Source of the DNA: JBALVO01 sp036961445
GTDB lineage: Bacteria > Pseudomonadota > Gammaproteobacteria > Pseudomonadales > Halieaceae
Direction of reading: 5' to 3'
Length of the DNA stretch: 64,000 nucleotides
NCBI GenBank assembly: GCA_036961445.1
Contig: JBALVO010000002.1
Span: 40,366-104,365, forward strand
The notes beneath the pieces were generated by a model, which made no database searches, had not been told where the DNA came from, and was given only the letters and a program-made list of their open reading frames with translations. Positions 1 to 9,257 of the stretch are shown piece after piece (positions within the stretch are counted from its first letter, which is position 1; each line of letters opens with the position of its first letter). The translations under genes were made by a program, and so were the position numbers.

Positions 1-296
1 ATGTGTTCAAGCAGGTGTATATATACGGCGGCCTGGATCGCAGTCCCACTACGCTCAGTCGTAACTTCGGGTTTTCCTGGGCGTTGGGTGGCTGGCTACT
101 GACGCCGTTTCTGCAAAAGGCGGGTATGGAGAAAGGTACCGAGTTGCGGGCGCGAGTAGCCAGGGAGATCAAAACTACCTTTGCCAGCCATTACACCAAA
201 GAAATAGCTCTTGCCGAAGCTTTGTCACTGGAGGCCATGGCGGTTTACGGTAAGCAGGCCACTGGTGAAAAGTTCCTGATAAAGCCACACCGCTAA
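1..296 (+). CDS. C-terminal fragment of an MDR-family dehydrogenase/quinone oxidoreductase (5' end outside window)
   Basis: An open frame runs in from the left edge and stops with TAA at 294-296. The 97 visible residues resemble the last part of medium-chain dehydrogenase/reductase proteins: a YGGLD segment where the NAD(P)-binding half ends, a GGWLL segment, and a terminal GKQATGEKFLIKP that matches the usual GK-x-(I/V)-L-x-P ending. The catalytic and nucleotide-binding parts lie outside the window, so the substrate cannot be inferred. The apparent first Met is a GTG inside the gene, not the start. Family assignment is moderately confident only. Confidence 0.55.
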   Translation, partial: VFKQVYIYGGLDRSPTTLSRNFGFSWALGGWLLTPFLQKAGMEKGTELRARVAREIKTTFASHYTKEIALAEALSLEAMAVYGKQATGEKFLIKPHR

Positions 297-618
297 TTAC
301 AGCCGGAGCGAGTAATCATTGGCTGTTGTTTGCTCTAAGCAAAGGGAAAAATTTTTTGCCATGTTGTATACTCCGGGCGCTGTTGGGCGCCCTGGTTACT
401 ATCCCGGGTCTGGCCTCCACCGTCGATACCGGGACGTTGGAATGTATGCTGGCGGGGGGAGTTTCCTGCCCGTGAAGCAGTGGATATCTATATTCCGCCG
501 CCGTGATGCCTGAATTGGCCGCTCCGAGGATTTTCTTGTTTTATTGATGCAGGACAAATCAAATTACCCGATGCCTTGTATGCTCCTCAGATAACAAAAA
601 GCATTGTTGGGGGTGCGT
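297..618. other. Intergenic stretch with no supported gene
   Basis: About 320 bases between the dehydrogenase fragment and the DUF1330 gene. A 64-codon frame at 319-513 has low-complexity, unlikely composition and no recognisable start signal. A second short frame near 362-475 begins with a hydrophobic stretch but stops after about 38 codons. I see no convincing coding sequence, hairpin terminator or promoter. Confidence 0.5.
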
Positions 619-906
619 ATGGTCGCCTACGCAATTGTTGACCTTGAAGTTTTTGATATCGAGAAGTACCTGCATTACCAAGGGGCCATCAGGCCCCTGG
701 TGGAGTCTGCCGGTGGCCGCTATCTGGCCCGGGGTGGGGAGTTCATGGTAGTTGCAGGCGACTACCAACCACATCGCCTGATTTTGGTGGAGTTTCCCTC
801 AATGCTTGCCATGGATGAATTCTTCAACAGCGCGGCTTATCTGGGTTTGGAACCGCAGCGACTGGCCTGCAGCAGTGCCCGCATCCTGGGTGTAGAAGGA
901 CTGTAG
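619..906 (+). CDS. DUF1330 family protein
   Basis: A 95-residue protein beginning MVAYAIVDLEVFD. The pattern of an N-terminal beta strand (AYAIVDLEV), a conserved Y-x-G-A region, GGRYLARGGE and VEFPS-x-x-A-x-x-F-x-x-S-x-x-Y is typical of DUF1330, a small dimeric alpha/beta-barrel domain of unknown biochemical function. ATG 619 is chosen because the TTG/GTG codons upstream add only four or five residues and a G-rich stretch just before 619 can act as ribosome binding site. It stands alone between unrelated genes. Function unknown. Confidence 0.75.
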   Translation: MVAYAIVDLEVFDIEKYLHYQGAIRPLVESAGGRYLARGGEFMVVAGDYQPHRLILVEFPSMLAMDEFFNSAAYLGLEPQRLACSSARILGVEGL

Positions 907-976
907 GTACTGGCTGTTTGCCCCTAATTTTTAAATCAATGCTATCATTGCGCGCCGTATTAACAGGAGACCTTTC

Positions 977-1966
977 ATGACCGATACGTTTAAAGCACTG
1001 GTAGCGCGTAAAGACCCCGACTTCTCTGTCGCCTATGAAGAACTTACCCTGGACGATCTGGGTGAGGGCGATGTCACCGTGCAGGTCGAGTATTCAACGA
1101 TTAACTACAAGGACGGCCTGGCCATTACCAATGCCGCCCCTATCGCGCAAAAACACCCGTTGATCCTGGGTATCGACCTGGCTGGCACCGTCATGGAGTC
1201 TTCACACACAAATTTCTCCGCCGGGGATAAAGTCGTACTCAATGGCTACGGTGCATCTGAATACCTCAACGGGGGTTACACGCAGTGCGCCAGAATTAAC
1301 GGCGATTTGTTGCTCAAACTACCTGCCGCGTTCAGTACACGTCAGGCCATGGCTATTGGCACGGCAGGTTATACCGCCATGCTCAGTGTAATGTCGCTGG
1401 AGGAGGGCGGAGTGACGCCGCAAAGTGGTGACGTGTTGGTCACCGGAGCTGCCGGTGGAGTTGGGTCGGTAGCACTGACCCTGCTGCAAAAACTTGGCTA
1501 TCGCGTGGTGGCCTCCACCGGTCGACCCGAGGAAGCTGATTATCTCACCACTTTGGGTGCATCTGAGGTGATAGATAGGCAGGTACTGTCAGAGTCAGGT
1601 AAGCCCATGCAGCGCGAATTGTGGGCCGGGGTGGTCGATTGTGTTGGTAGCCAGACACTGGCAAATGCCATCGCCCAGACGCAGTACAACGGCGTAGTTA
1701 CAGCCTGCGGACTGGCGCAGGGAGCGGATCTGCCAGCCACGGTTATGCCCTTTATTTTGCGCAATGTGCGGCTGCAGGGGGTCGATTCGGTACAGGCGCC
1801 CATGGCGCGGCGGGTAGAGGCGTGGCGGCGACTGGCCAGCGACCTGGATATAGCCAGGCTGGAAACACTGTCCTTCGATGTTCCATTTTCTGAACTGAAA
1901 GAAACCGCACCGAAGATTTTGGCGGGTCAACTGCGTGGGCGCGCTATCGTGGACTTATCAAGCTAA
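977..1966 (+). CDS. acuI: AcuI/YhdH-type NADPH-dependent acryloyl-CoA reductase or quinone oxidoreductase (MDR family)
   Basis: This 329-residue cytosolic protein matches the YhdH/AcuI subgroup of medium-chain dehydrogenases. The N-terminal INYKDGLAIT and HPLILGIDLAGTV segments are characteristic. The NADPH-binding motif AAGGVGSVA is near residues 158-166, and the usual structural zinc cysteines are absent. AcuI reduces acryloyl-CoA to propionyl-CoA, which matters in marine bacteria that degrade dimethylsulfoniopropionate or 3-hydroxypropionate; YhdH orthologues act on the same toxic intermediate. ATG 977 follows a good AGGAGA ribosome binding site. No DMSP lyase or propionate gene is nearby, so the physiological substrate is inferred from family only. 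Confidence 0.8.
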   Translation: MTDTFKALVARKDPDFSVAYEELTLDDLGEGDVTVQVEYSTINYKDGLAITNAAPIAQKHPLILGIDLAGTVMESSHTNFSAGDKVVLNGYGASEYLNGGYTQCARINGDLLLKLPAAFSTRQAMAIGTAGYTAMLSVMSLEEGGVTPQSGDVLVTGAAGGVGSVALTLLQKLGYRVVASTGRPEEADYLTTLGASEVIDRQVLSESGKPMQRELWAGVVDCVGSQTLANAIAQTQYNGVVTACGLAQGADLPATVMPFILRNVRLQGVDSVQAPMARRVEAWRRLASDLDIARLETLSFDVPFSELKETAPKILAGQLRGRAIVDLSS

Positions 1967-1983
1967 GTTAGCGATTTTTGCCC

Positions 1984-2016
1984 TGACCAGCCGGTGCCAA
2001 TCGTCTGGTCACTTTT
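1984..2016 (+). terminator. Possible weak rho-independent terminator after the acuI-like gene
   Basis: Inverted repeat TGACCAG/CTGGTCA (7 bp stem, about 14-base loop) at 1984-1990 and 2005-2011, followed by a short ACTTTT run. It begins 18 bases after the acuI stop codon. The loop is long and the T-tract short, so efficiency is doubtful. Confidence 0.35.
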
Positions 2017-2035
2017 CTGAAACAACTACTTAAGA

Positions 2036-2049
2036 CTGATTCTGATCAA
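2036..2049 (+). promoter_or_regulatory. FNR/ANR-type binding site upstream of nifJ
   Basis: CTGAT-TCTG-ATCAA matches the FNR/ANR consensus TTGAT-N4-ATCAA at 9 of 10 positions. Its centre (2042.5) lies about 42 bases upstream of the start predicted from a TATAGT -10-like element at 2072-2077. That is the usual class II FNR position. The nifJ start codon is at 2115. This suggests activation of the oxygen-sensitive NifJ under low oxygen. The regulator itself is not in the window. Confidence 0.6.
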
Positions 2050-2114
2050 TTTCACTGCCGCCAATAACGATTATAGTTATCTGGCGAGCATTAACAGATT
2101 GCAGGGTTTGGTTT

Positions 2115-4935
2115 ATGGACAAAGTAGGCACACTCACTATTGACGGCAACCAGGCTGCCGCAACGATAGCCCACCTCACCAACGAAGTCATCGCTATTTA
2201 TCCAATCACGCCCTCATCCAATATGGGCGAGTTTGCGGATGAGTGGTCCGCCAACGGGCAGAAAAACCTTTGGGGCACCGTGCCACGGGTGATTGAGATG
2301 CAAAGTGAAGGTGGAGCCGCTGGCGCTATTCACGGCGCCTTGCAGGCTGGTGCCTTGTCTACCACGTTTACTGCTTCCCAGGGATTGTTGCTGATGATCC
2401 CCAATATGTACAAAATTGCGGGTGAATTGACCCCTACGGTCTTTCATATTGCTGCCCGCTCGCTGGCTTGCCAGGGACTGTCCATCTTTGGCGATCATTC
2501 GGATGTGATGGCCACGCGCCAGACCGGATACGGTATGCTCTGCTCCAACTGCCCACAGGAAGTGATGGATCTGGCGCTGATAGCCCAGAGTGTGACGCTG
2601 GAAAGTCGAGTGCCCTTTCTGCACTTCTTTGATGGTTTTCGTACCTCTCACGAAGTGGCCAAACTGGTCGAAGTGCCCTCCGATACCGTTCGTGCCATGA
2701 TCGACGATTCCTGGGTTGAGTCCCATCGCCGGCGCGCGCTGTCGCCGGCTCACCCGGTATTGCGCGGTAGCTCGCAAAACCCCGATGTTTATTTTCAGGC
2801 GCGAGAAACCGTCAACCCCTACTATATTCAATTGCCCGATATGGTGCAGGCTCATATGGACCGGTTTGCAAAGCTGAGCGGTCGCCAGTATCGCTTGTTT
2901 GAATACCAGGGGGCGTTGGATGCTGAACGGGTCATTATCATTATGGGCTCGGGTGCCGAGGCGGTGCATGAAACAGTGGACTATCTCAACAGTCGCGGCG
3001 CTAAAGTAGGCGTCCTGAAGGTGCGCCTGTATCGACCCTTTGCGCCGACGGCAATGTTACAGGCACTGCCGGCGTCGGTACGTAAAATTGCGGTACTTGA
3101 TCGTACCAAGGAGCCAGGCTCCGACGGCGAGCCCTTATACAAAGACGTGGTCGTTGCCCTGGCTCAGGACTGCGTGGCCGATGGTGGCCGCTTTGGCCAG
3201 ATGCCGCGGGTCATCGGGGGGCGCTACGGTTTGTCCTCCAAGGAATTTACGCCGGGCATGATCCTGGCTGTGTATGATCAATTGGCACTTGAACAACCCA
3301 AAAATCACTTCACCATAGGTATTCATGACGACCTGAGCCATACCAGTTTGCCCTGGGATGAGACCATGCGTACCTCTGCGAATGATGAAACTTTTCAGGC
3401 AGTATTTTACGGTCTGGGTAGTGACGGCACGGTTAGCGCCAATAAAAACAGCATCAAGATCATTGGGCAGAGTACCGATTTACATGCCCAGGGTTACTTC
3501 GTGTATGACTCGAAGAAATCCGGTGCAGTGACGATCTCCCACTTGCGCTTTGGTCCCAACCAGATTCGTTCCAGTTATCTGATCGGTGACAACGATGCCA
3601 ATTTTGTAGCCTGCCACCAGCCCGGGTTTCTGGAAAAATTTGAATTGCTGAATTTCGCCAGACCCGGTGCGGTATTTTTGCTGAATTCGTCCGCTGGGCC
3701 CGAGTCGGTGTGGGATACCCTGCCAGCAAATGCCCAGCAGCAAATAATCGACAAGAAAATCAGCCTTTACACCATCGATGCCTATGACGTTGCGCAGCGT
3801 AGTGGCATGGGCAAGCGTATCAACACCATCATGCAGACCTGCTTTTTTGCTATTTCAGGTATTTTGCCTGCGGAAGAGGCCATTCAGTCGATCAAGAATG
3901 CAGTAGAGAAAACCTATGGACGTAAGGGCCGACGTATCACCGAGCTGAATTTTAAGGCGATCGATGAAACTCTGGCTTGCCTGCACCAGGTAGCCAATGC
4001 CGGGCAAGTCAAAACGCAGGAAAAGAAACCGGCCCTTACCGACAGTGCATCGCAGTTTGTGCAGGAGGTAACAGCACAAATCATTGCCGGGCGCGGTGAC
4101 CTGATCAAAGTTAGCCAGATGCCAGACGATGGCAGTTTTCCGCTGGGGACAGCGGCCTATGAAAAACGCAACCTGGCGCTGGAAATTCCGGTATGGGATA
4201 CACAGTTGTGTACTCAATGTGGCAAGTGTCCCTTTGTTTGTCCGCACAGCGCCATTCGTTCCAAGGTATTTCATGAGTCAGAGCTGGCCGCAGCGCCAGA
4301 CACTTTCAAATCGGTGCCGGTCAAGGCCAAGGGTTATCCCGAGGGCTATCACATCAGTTATCAGGTCGCAGCAGAGGACTGTACGGGTTGTACCTTGTGC
4401 GTCGATATTTGCCCCATAAGAGATAAGTCAAATGTTAGTCGCAAGGCGCTAAATATGGCAGCGCAGCCGCCGCTACTGGAACAGGAACGCGACAACTGGG
4501 ACTTCTTTGTCGGATTGCCCGAGTTCGATCGCAGTCAGATTAAACGCAATACCATTGCTGCCTCCATGTTGGCCCAGCCACTGTTTGAATTTTCCGGTGC
4601 CTGTGTTGGTTGCGGCGAGACGCCTTATGTAAAACTCGTTTCCCAACTATTTGGTGACAGGATGCTGGTTGCCAACGCCACCGGCTGCTCGTCCATTTAT
4701 GGCGGCAATCTCCCCACNNNNNNNNNNNNNNNNNNNNNNNNNNNNNNNNNNNNNNNNNNNNNNNNNNNNNNNNNNNNNNNNNNNNNNNNNNNNNNNNNNN
4801 NNNNNNNNNNNNNNNNNCTACTACAAACAGTTGGCGCAACTTGATTGGAGCGACGAGGAAGAAGTGGCGCAAGCAAAGGCTACAGCGCAATTGAATGCTG
4901 GCGAACCGGCAATAAAACCCCCAGGGGAGGCGTAA
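2115..4935 (+). CDS. nifJ: Pyruvate:ferredoxin (flavodoxin) oxidoreductase, interrupted by an assembly gap
   Basis: Single-chain 2-oxoacid oxidoreductase that decarboxylates pyruvate to acetyl-CoA and passes electrons to ferredoxin or flavodoxin. The N-terminal pyrimidine-binding half is recognisable ([42 protein letters not shown]). Two [4Fe-4S] motifs follow, CTQCGKCPFVCP near residue 699 and CTGCTLCVDICP near 756. The TPP domain then begins with CVGCGETPYVKL and NATGCSSIYGGNLP. The gene runs into 100 N at 4718. About 867 residues precede the gap and 38 residues in another nominal frame (YYKQLAQLDWSDEEE to the TAA at 4933) follow it. NifJ is normally about 1170-1200 residues, so roughly 280 residues are missing, including the rest of the TPP domain. 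The apparent frame change is an artefact of gap length. An FNR-like site lies upstream; a DHOD-like gene follows at once. Confidence 0.9.
4718..4817. other. Assembly gap (100 N placeholder)
   Basis: Exactly 100 consecutive N, the conventional placeholder for a gap of unknown size. Comparison with normal NifJ length suggests that about 0.8-0.9 kb is missing, so all downstream coordinates are probably shifted relative to the true chromosome. Confidence 0.95.
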
Positions 4936-4937
4936 TC

Positions 4938-5951
4938 ATGGCAGATTTATCCACACAGTATCTGGGGCTGGCGTTAAAAAATCCGCTGGTGCCCTCGGCA
5001 TCGCCGTTGAGCAAGCATCTGGATACAGCGCGACAGCTGGAAGATGCGGGTGCCGGTGCGCTGGTTCTGCATTCCATGTTCGAGGAAAAAATCGAAGAAG
5101 AAGATGCTAATCTTGCTCGCTTTTTTCACCAGCAATCCCTGGGCCATGGCGAGGCAGACAGTTTTCGCCCGATCCCGGAGAATTACCAGAGCTATGAAGA
5201 GACGTATTTGCTGCATCTTGAGTCACTCAAGAGCAGCCTGGAGATTCCAGTGATTGCCAGTCTTAACGGCACCACACCCGGGGGTTGGGTCAACTATGCC
5301 ACCGCATTGCAAGATGCCGGCGCCGATGCACTGGAGTTGAATGTCTATTACATACCGGCGTCTTTGCATGAGGATGGACGTCAAGTGGAAGACCGTTATG
5401 TAGAGATTCTGCAATCCCTGCGCGACAAAATAACGATTCCAATTGCCATGAAACTGTCCTCTCAGTTTAGTTCTGTGGTGAATGTGGCTCAGCGCTTTGA
5501 GCAGGCCGGTGCCAATGGTCTGGTATTGTTCAACCGCTTTTACCAGCCGGATATAGACCTGGAAACGCTGGAGGTAGTGCCCAGGCTGGAGCTTTCTACG
5601 TCCGAAGAATCGTTGATGCGTATCCGTTGGATAGCCATTCTTTATGGCCGTATCAACTGCTCCCTGGCGATTACGGGGGGCGTACACGATGTCAAAGACG
5701 TGGTGAAATCATTGCTCGCTGGCGCTGATGTTACGCATTTATGCAGTGCCCTGTTGCGGCATGGGCCAGGTCACCTGGCGATAATATTGCGTGCTCTGGA
5801 ACAGTGGCTGGACGAGCGCGAATACGAATCGGTAACACAGCTCAAAGGCAGTATCAGCCAGCGCAATGCGACAGACTCATCCGCATTTTTGCGCTCGAAT
5901 TACGTTCGAGTCCTGGATAGTTATCAATCGCCGCCCGGAGTGCAATGGTAA
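4938..5951 (+). CDS. Dihydroorotate dehydrogenase-like flavoprotein coupled to NifJ
   Basis: A 337-residue FMN TIM-barrel protein related to class 1 dihydroorotate dehydrogenases, of the DHOD-like group often found beside nifJ. It starts MADLSTQYLGLALKNPLVPSAS, keeps the barrel core (IASLNGTTPGGW, ALELNVYYIP, IPIAMKLSSQFSS, LAITGGVHD) and ends with the standard helix. ATG 4938 is preceded by AGGGGAGG located in the last codons of nifJ, with two bases between the nifJ stop and this start, so the genes are almost certainly cotranscribed and translationally coupled. A true pyrimidine role is not required by the context; an electron-transfer or metabolite role tied to NifJ is possible. Function uncertain. 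Confidence 0.8.
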   Translation: MADLSTQYLGLALKNPLVPSASPLSKHLDTARQLEDAGAGALVLHSMFEEKIEEEDANLARFFHQQSLGHGEADSFRPIPENYQSYEETYLLHLESLKSSLEIPVIASLNGTTPGGWVNYATALQDAGADALELNVYYIPASLHEDGRQVEDRYVEILQSLRDKITIPIAMKLSSQFSSVVNVAQRFEQAGANGLVLFNRFYQPDIDLETLEVVPRLELSTSEESLMRIRWIAILYGRINCSLAITGGVHDVKDVVKSLLAGADVTHLCSALLRHGPGHLAIILRALEQWLDEREYESVTQLKGSISQRNATDSSAFLRSNYVRVLDSYQSPPGVQW

Positions 5952-5976
5952 AGTTGGCGTCAGCTGCCAGTGATCA

Positions 5977-6537
5977 TCAGGTCACTGGCATCCCGCTGAT
6001 CCATGGGTGTATAGAAATGATCAACCCGACCATAACGGCGGTGATTATCACGGTAAGCAGTTCTGCTGCCCAGGAAGGGGGCTCACCTTTGATCCATGCG
6101 CCCTCACGTTTGTTGATGGCTATCATCTCCAGCAGCGCCCAGATAGCCAAGGTGCCAAACAGCACCAGCGCACGGCTGTCACCGTTCAGCAACAGGTGTG
6201 CGATACCCCACAGCGCCACCCCGGTGAGCTGTGGATGGCGAATGATCAGGCGCAGGCGAGAGTTGCGAGAACTGACTACCATTAGCAAAAATGCAATGAC
6301 TAACAACAGCAGGGCAGGGTGGTGCAGCGCGGGGACGGGCAGGTACACGAAAGTCGGCTCGGCACTACGCCAGCCCAAAATCATCAAGGCGAAGGACAAC
6401 AGCAGCAGTAAAGAGAAGGTGCCTTTGTAGCCGCCTTCCCCCAGGCGTTTATGCCAGCTGGCCTTGAAAGCCGGTGCCAGAGAAGGCACGAAATGGACGC
6501 CTGCAAACAGTAAAACGCCCAGTAGCAGTAACACCAT
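5977..6537 (-). CDS. NnrU family membrane protein
   Basis: A 186-residue hydrophobic protein with about five membrane segments (residues 1-15, 41-57, 73-88, 123-140, 159-175). The motifs GVHFVPS, RHPQLTG and LWGIAHLLLNGD are typical of the NnrU/MAPEG-like family, in which RHPQ-x-x-G and WAxxHLLxNGD are the conserved core. NnrU was named for a gene near denitrification genes, but most relatives are of unknown function and no denitrification gene is present here. It converges on the DHOD-like gene with 25 bases between the stops. Confidence 0.8.
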   Translation of the reverse strand: MVLLLLGVLLFAGVHFVPSLAPAFKASWHKRLGEGGYKGTFSLLLLLSFALMILGWRSAEPTFVYLPVPALHHPALLLLVIAFLLMVVSSRNSRLRLIIRHPQLTGVALWGIAHLLLNGDSRALVLFGTLAIWALLEMIAINKREGAWIKGEPPSWAAELLTVIITAVMVGLIISIHPWISGMPVT

Positions 6538-6686
6538 CAGAATTTTTCCTTACTTTATGCCCGGTTGGCTTCAGGATAGCAGTCTGGTAGTGGAACACCA
6601 CCGATTAATCGGACCGCACGTAGACTAACCCGCTATGGTCAGCGGATTTCATAGCCTAGCGGGAGCCTCTCCGTTAATATTGTGCA

Positions 6687-9257
6687 ATGTACCCAGATGA
6701 TATCCATGATCTACCCATAAACGAGGTTCTCGACCAGCTCAAATTGTGTATGAGCGAGGGGCATGAGGCTGTGCTGCAAGCGCCGCCCGGAGCGGGTAAA
6801 ACAACCGTAGTGCCATTGGCGTTGCTGGACCAGAATTGGTTGGGTGGCCGCAAAATCCTGGTACTGGAGCCGCGGCGTATGGCCACGCGAGCCGCCGCAG
6901 CGCGTATGGCGCAACTATTGGGTGAGGCGTTGGGACAAACCGTGGGCTATCGCATTCGTCTGGATACCTGTGTTGGAGACAATACGCGCATAGAGGTGAT
7001 CACTGAGGGTATTTTAACCCGTATGCTACAGCAGGACCCTGGCCTGGAAGATGTGGGCCTGGTCATTTTCGACGAGTTCCATGAACGCAATCTGGATTCA
7101 GACCTGTGTCTGGCGTTGGCGCTGCAAGGTCGAGAGCTATTTCGCGAAGGCCCTCCCCTGAAGTTACTGGTAATGTCAGCTACCCTGGACGGTGCGGCGG
7201 TGGCCGGCCTGCTTGGAGGCGCGCCAGTCATCACCTCACACGGGCGGCAGTTTCCGGTTCACGTGAGCTATGCCGAGCCCTATCAATTGCGTGACTCGAT
7301 CATTCCTCCTACTGTTAAGTTGGTGTTGCGCGCCCTGCAGGAACAATCGGGTAGTGTTCTGGTATTCCTGCCTGGACAGCGTGAAATCAATGGCGTGGCC
7401 AGGGCTCTGGGGACTGCTTTGCAGCAAGCAGGTGTAGAACATGTGCAGTTGGCCCCTCTGTATGGTGGTTTGTCGCTGGAGCACCAGCAGCGGGCGATAC
7501 AAGCGGCAACTGGCGACCGTCGTAAAGTCGTGCTGGCAACCAATATTGCCGAGACCAGCCTGACTATTGAGGGGATTGCGGCAGTGGTTGATTCCGGGCT
7601 GGTGCGTGAGGCCTTGTTCGATCCTGCTACCGGTATGACGCGCCTGGCTACCCGGCGTATTTCCCGCTCGTCTGCAGAACAGCGTCAGGGCCGTGCTGGT
7701 CGCCTTGGGCCTGGCCATTGTTATCGAGCCTGGAGTGAAGAACAGCACAAGCGCCTGGTAGCGCACCCCACCCCGGAGATTTTGCAGGCTGACCTGGCGC
7801 CGATGGCGCTGCAGTTGCTGTCCTGGGGCGTGGAGAATTATGGCGAACTGGCCTGGCTGGATCCGCCACCATCGGCACCTTATGGGCAGGCGGTTGCAAT
7901 TCTGGAAGTCTGCGGTGCGGTATTCCAAAACGGCACGGGTGGATACCAGCTCACGCCACATGGTGTGCGTCTGGCACAGATGCCGCTGCACCCGCGTCTG
8001 GCTCATATGCTATTGGTCGGTTGTGATATACATGCCACAGAGACTGCCTGTTTGTTGGCGGCATTACTGTCCGAGCGCAACCCCATGGCGGAGCAGGGAG
8101 TGGATATCTCGACCACTCTGGCGGTACTGATGGGTGAGAGTCGCTGCTCTGTGGAGCTGCAAGGCTGGTTCAAACGCACCTGGCAGCAGGCGAGACGCTT
8201 TGCGCGTATGGCGACTGACATTCATAAACCACGCAAATTTGCCATAGGGGTAGCGCAGGACGATGTATTGGGTGTCTTACTGGCCAGTGCCTATGCAGAT
8301 CGCATCGCAATTTTGCGAGGCGGCGGTGACGGTACGCAATATCAGTTAAGCAATGGCCGCAGTGCGGTACTACCACCGCAGGACGAGTTGGTCGGTCAAC
8401 CGTGGTTGGCGGTGGCGGAGTTGGGCGGACATGTGGGAGAGTCGGCGGATCGAATCTATTCGGCCTGTGTACTTAATCCGGTAAATTTTCGGGAAATGCT
8501 CTCTACCCTGGTGCGCGAAGAGGATCTGGTGGAATGGGACTACCGCAACGATCAGTTCGTTGCACAGCGGCGCAGCCTGGTAGGTAACATCCTGTTGTCA
8601 GCAGAGCCGTTGACGCAGGTTTCAGAGGCTGCCAGGGGCGCTGCCCTGCTGGGGGTGGTGGCCAAAAAAGGCCTGGACATCCTACCCTGGAGCCAAAAAT
8701 TACAGCAATGGCGTTCCCGGGTCATGTTGTTGCGACGCGTTGAATCTGACCAGGAGGTGAATCGTTGGCCAGATCTGTCCGATCAGGTACTCCTGGAAAC
8801 ACTGGAAGAGTGGCTGCTGCCATACCTGAGTCAGGTTAAACGCTTACAGGACTTCCAAAACCTCGATTTAAAGGTCATCTTGCAGGCGCATCTGGCCTGG
8901 CCGCTACCACTGGAGCTGGAGCGCCTGGCACCAGAGCGCATGGCGGTGCCTTCTGGTTCAAGCATCGCCATAGATTACAGCCAGGATCCACCCGTGTTGG
9001 CAGTGAAGCTGCAAGAGATGTTCGGCTGTGAAGCAACGCCAACGATTGCCGGCGGGCGGGTGGCATTGCAGATTCATTTGCTGTCACCGGCACAGCGCCC
9101 GTTGCAAGTCACCCAGGATCTGGCCGGATTCTGGCGCAGTAGTTACCAGCAAGTGAAACGAGAGATGAAGGGTCGTTACCCGAAGCATCCCTGGCCGGAC
9201 GACCCCCTGCAAGCGGTCGCCACTCGTGGCACCAAGGCCCGCTCGAACCCTAGTTAA
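6687..9257 (+). CDS. hrpB: ATP-dependent RNA helicase HrpB
   Basis: An 856-residue DExH-box helicase. Walker A APPGAGKTT is at residues 32-40 and the DEFH box (VIFDEFHERN) near 126-134, the variant typical of HrpB. SAT motif III is VMSATLDG, followed by ATNIAETSLTIEG (motif V) and QRQGRAGRLGPG (motif VI). The C-terminal half has the HrpB-specific region ending with WRSSYQQVKREMKGRYPKHPWP-type residues. Length agrees with the family (about 820-850). The cellular RNA substrate of HrpB is not well defined. The start at 6687 has only a weak ribosome binding site. The 3' end overlaps the convergent DUF3501 gene by 8 bases. Confidence 0.93.
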   Translation: MYPDDIHDLPINEVLDQLKLCMSEGHEAVLQAPPGAGKTTVVPLALLDQNWLGGRKILVLEPRRMATRAAAARMAQLLGEALGQTVGYRIRLDTCVGDNTRIEVITEGILTRMLQQDPGLEDVGLVIFDEFHERNLDSDLCLALALQGRELFREGPPLKLLVMSATLDGAAVAGLLGGAPVITSHGRQFPVHVSYAEPYQLRDSIIPPTVKLVLRALQEQSGSVLVFLPGQREINGVARALGTALQQAGVEHVQLAPLYGGLSLEHQQRAIQAATGDRRKVVLATNIAETSLTIEGIAAVVDSGLVREALFDPATGMTRLATRRISRSSAEQRQGRAGRLGPGHCYRAWSEEQHKRLVAHPTPEILQADLAPMALQLLSWGVENYGELAWLDPPPSAPYGQAVAILEVCGAVFQNGTGGYQLTPHGVRLAQMPLHPRLAHMLLVGCDIHATETACLLAALLSERNPMAEQGVDISTTLAVLMGESRCSVELQGWFKRTWQQARRFARMATDIHKPRKFAIGVAQDDVLGVLLASAYADRIAILRGGGDGTQYQLSNGRSAVLPPQDELVGQPWLAVAELGGHVGESADRIYSACVLNPVNFREMLSTLVREEDLVEWDYRNDQFVAQRRSLVGNILLSAEPLTQVSEAARGAALLGVVAKKGLDILPWSQKLQQWRSRVMLLRRVESDQEVNRWPDLSDQVLLETLEEWLLPYLSQVKRLQDFQNLDLKVILQAHLAWPLPLELERLAPERMAVPSGSSIAIDYSQDPPVLAVKLQEMFGCEATPTIAGGRVALQIHLLSPAQRPLQVTQDLAGFWRSSYQQVKREMKGRYPKHPWPDDPLQAVATRGTKARSNPS

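Noticed and set aside
319..513. 64-codon frame in the first intergenic region
   Set aside because: Unlikely composition, no ribosome binding site and no recognisable similarity; a second frame there stops after about 38 codons.
2214..2969. 251-codon frame antisense to nifJ
   Set aside because: Lies wholly within a well-supported gene and has no recognisable motif; typical shadow frame.
4651..4935. Separate small gene spanning the N gap
   Set aside because: It is the tail of nifJ in another nominal frame caused by the fixed-length N placeholder.
7236..8006. 256-codon frame antisense to hrpB
   Set aside because: His/Arg/Gln-rich shadow of helicase codons without domain features.
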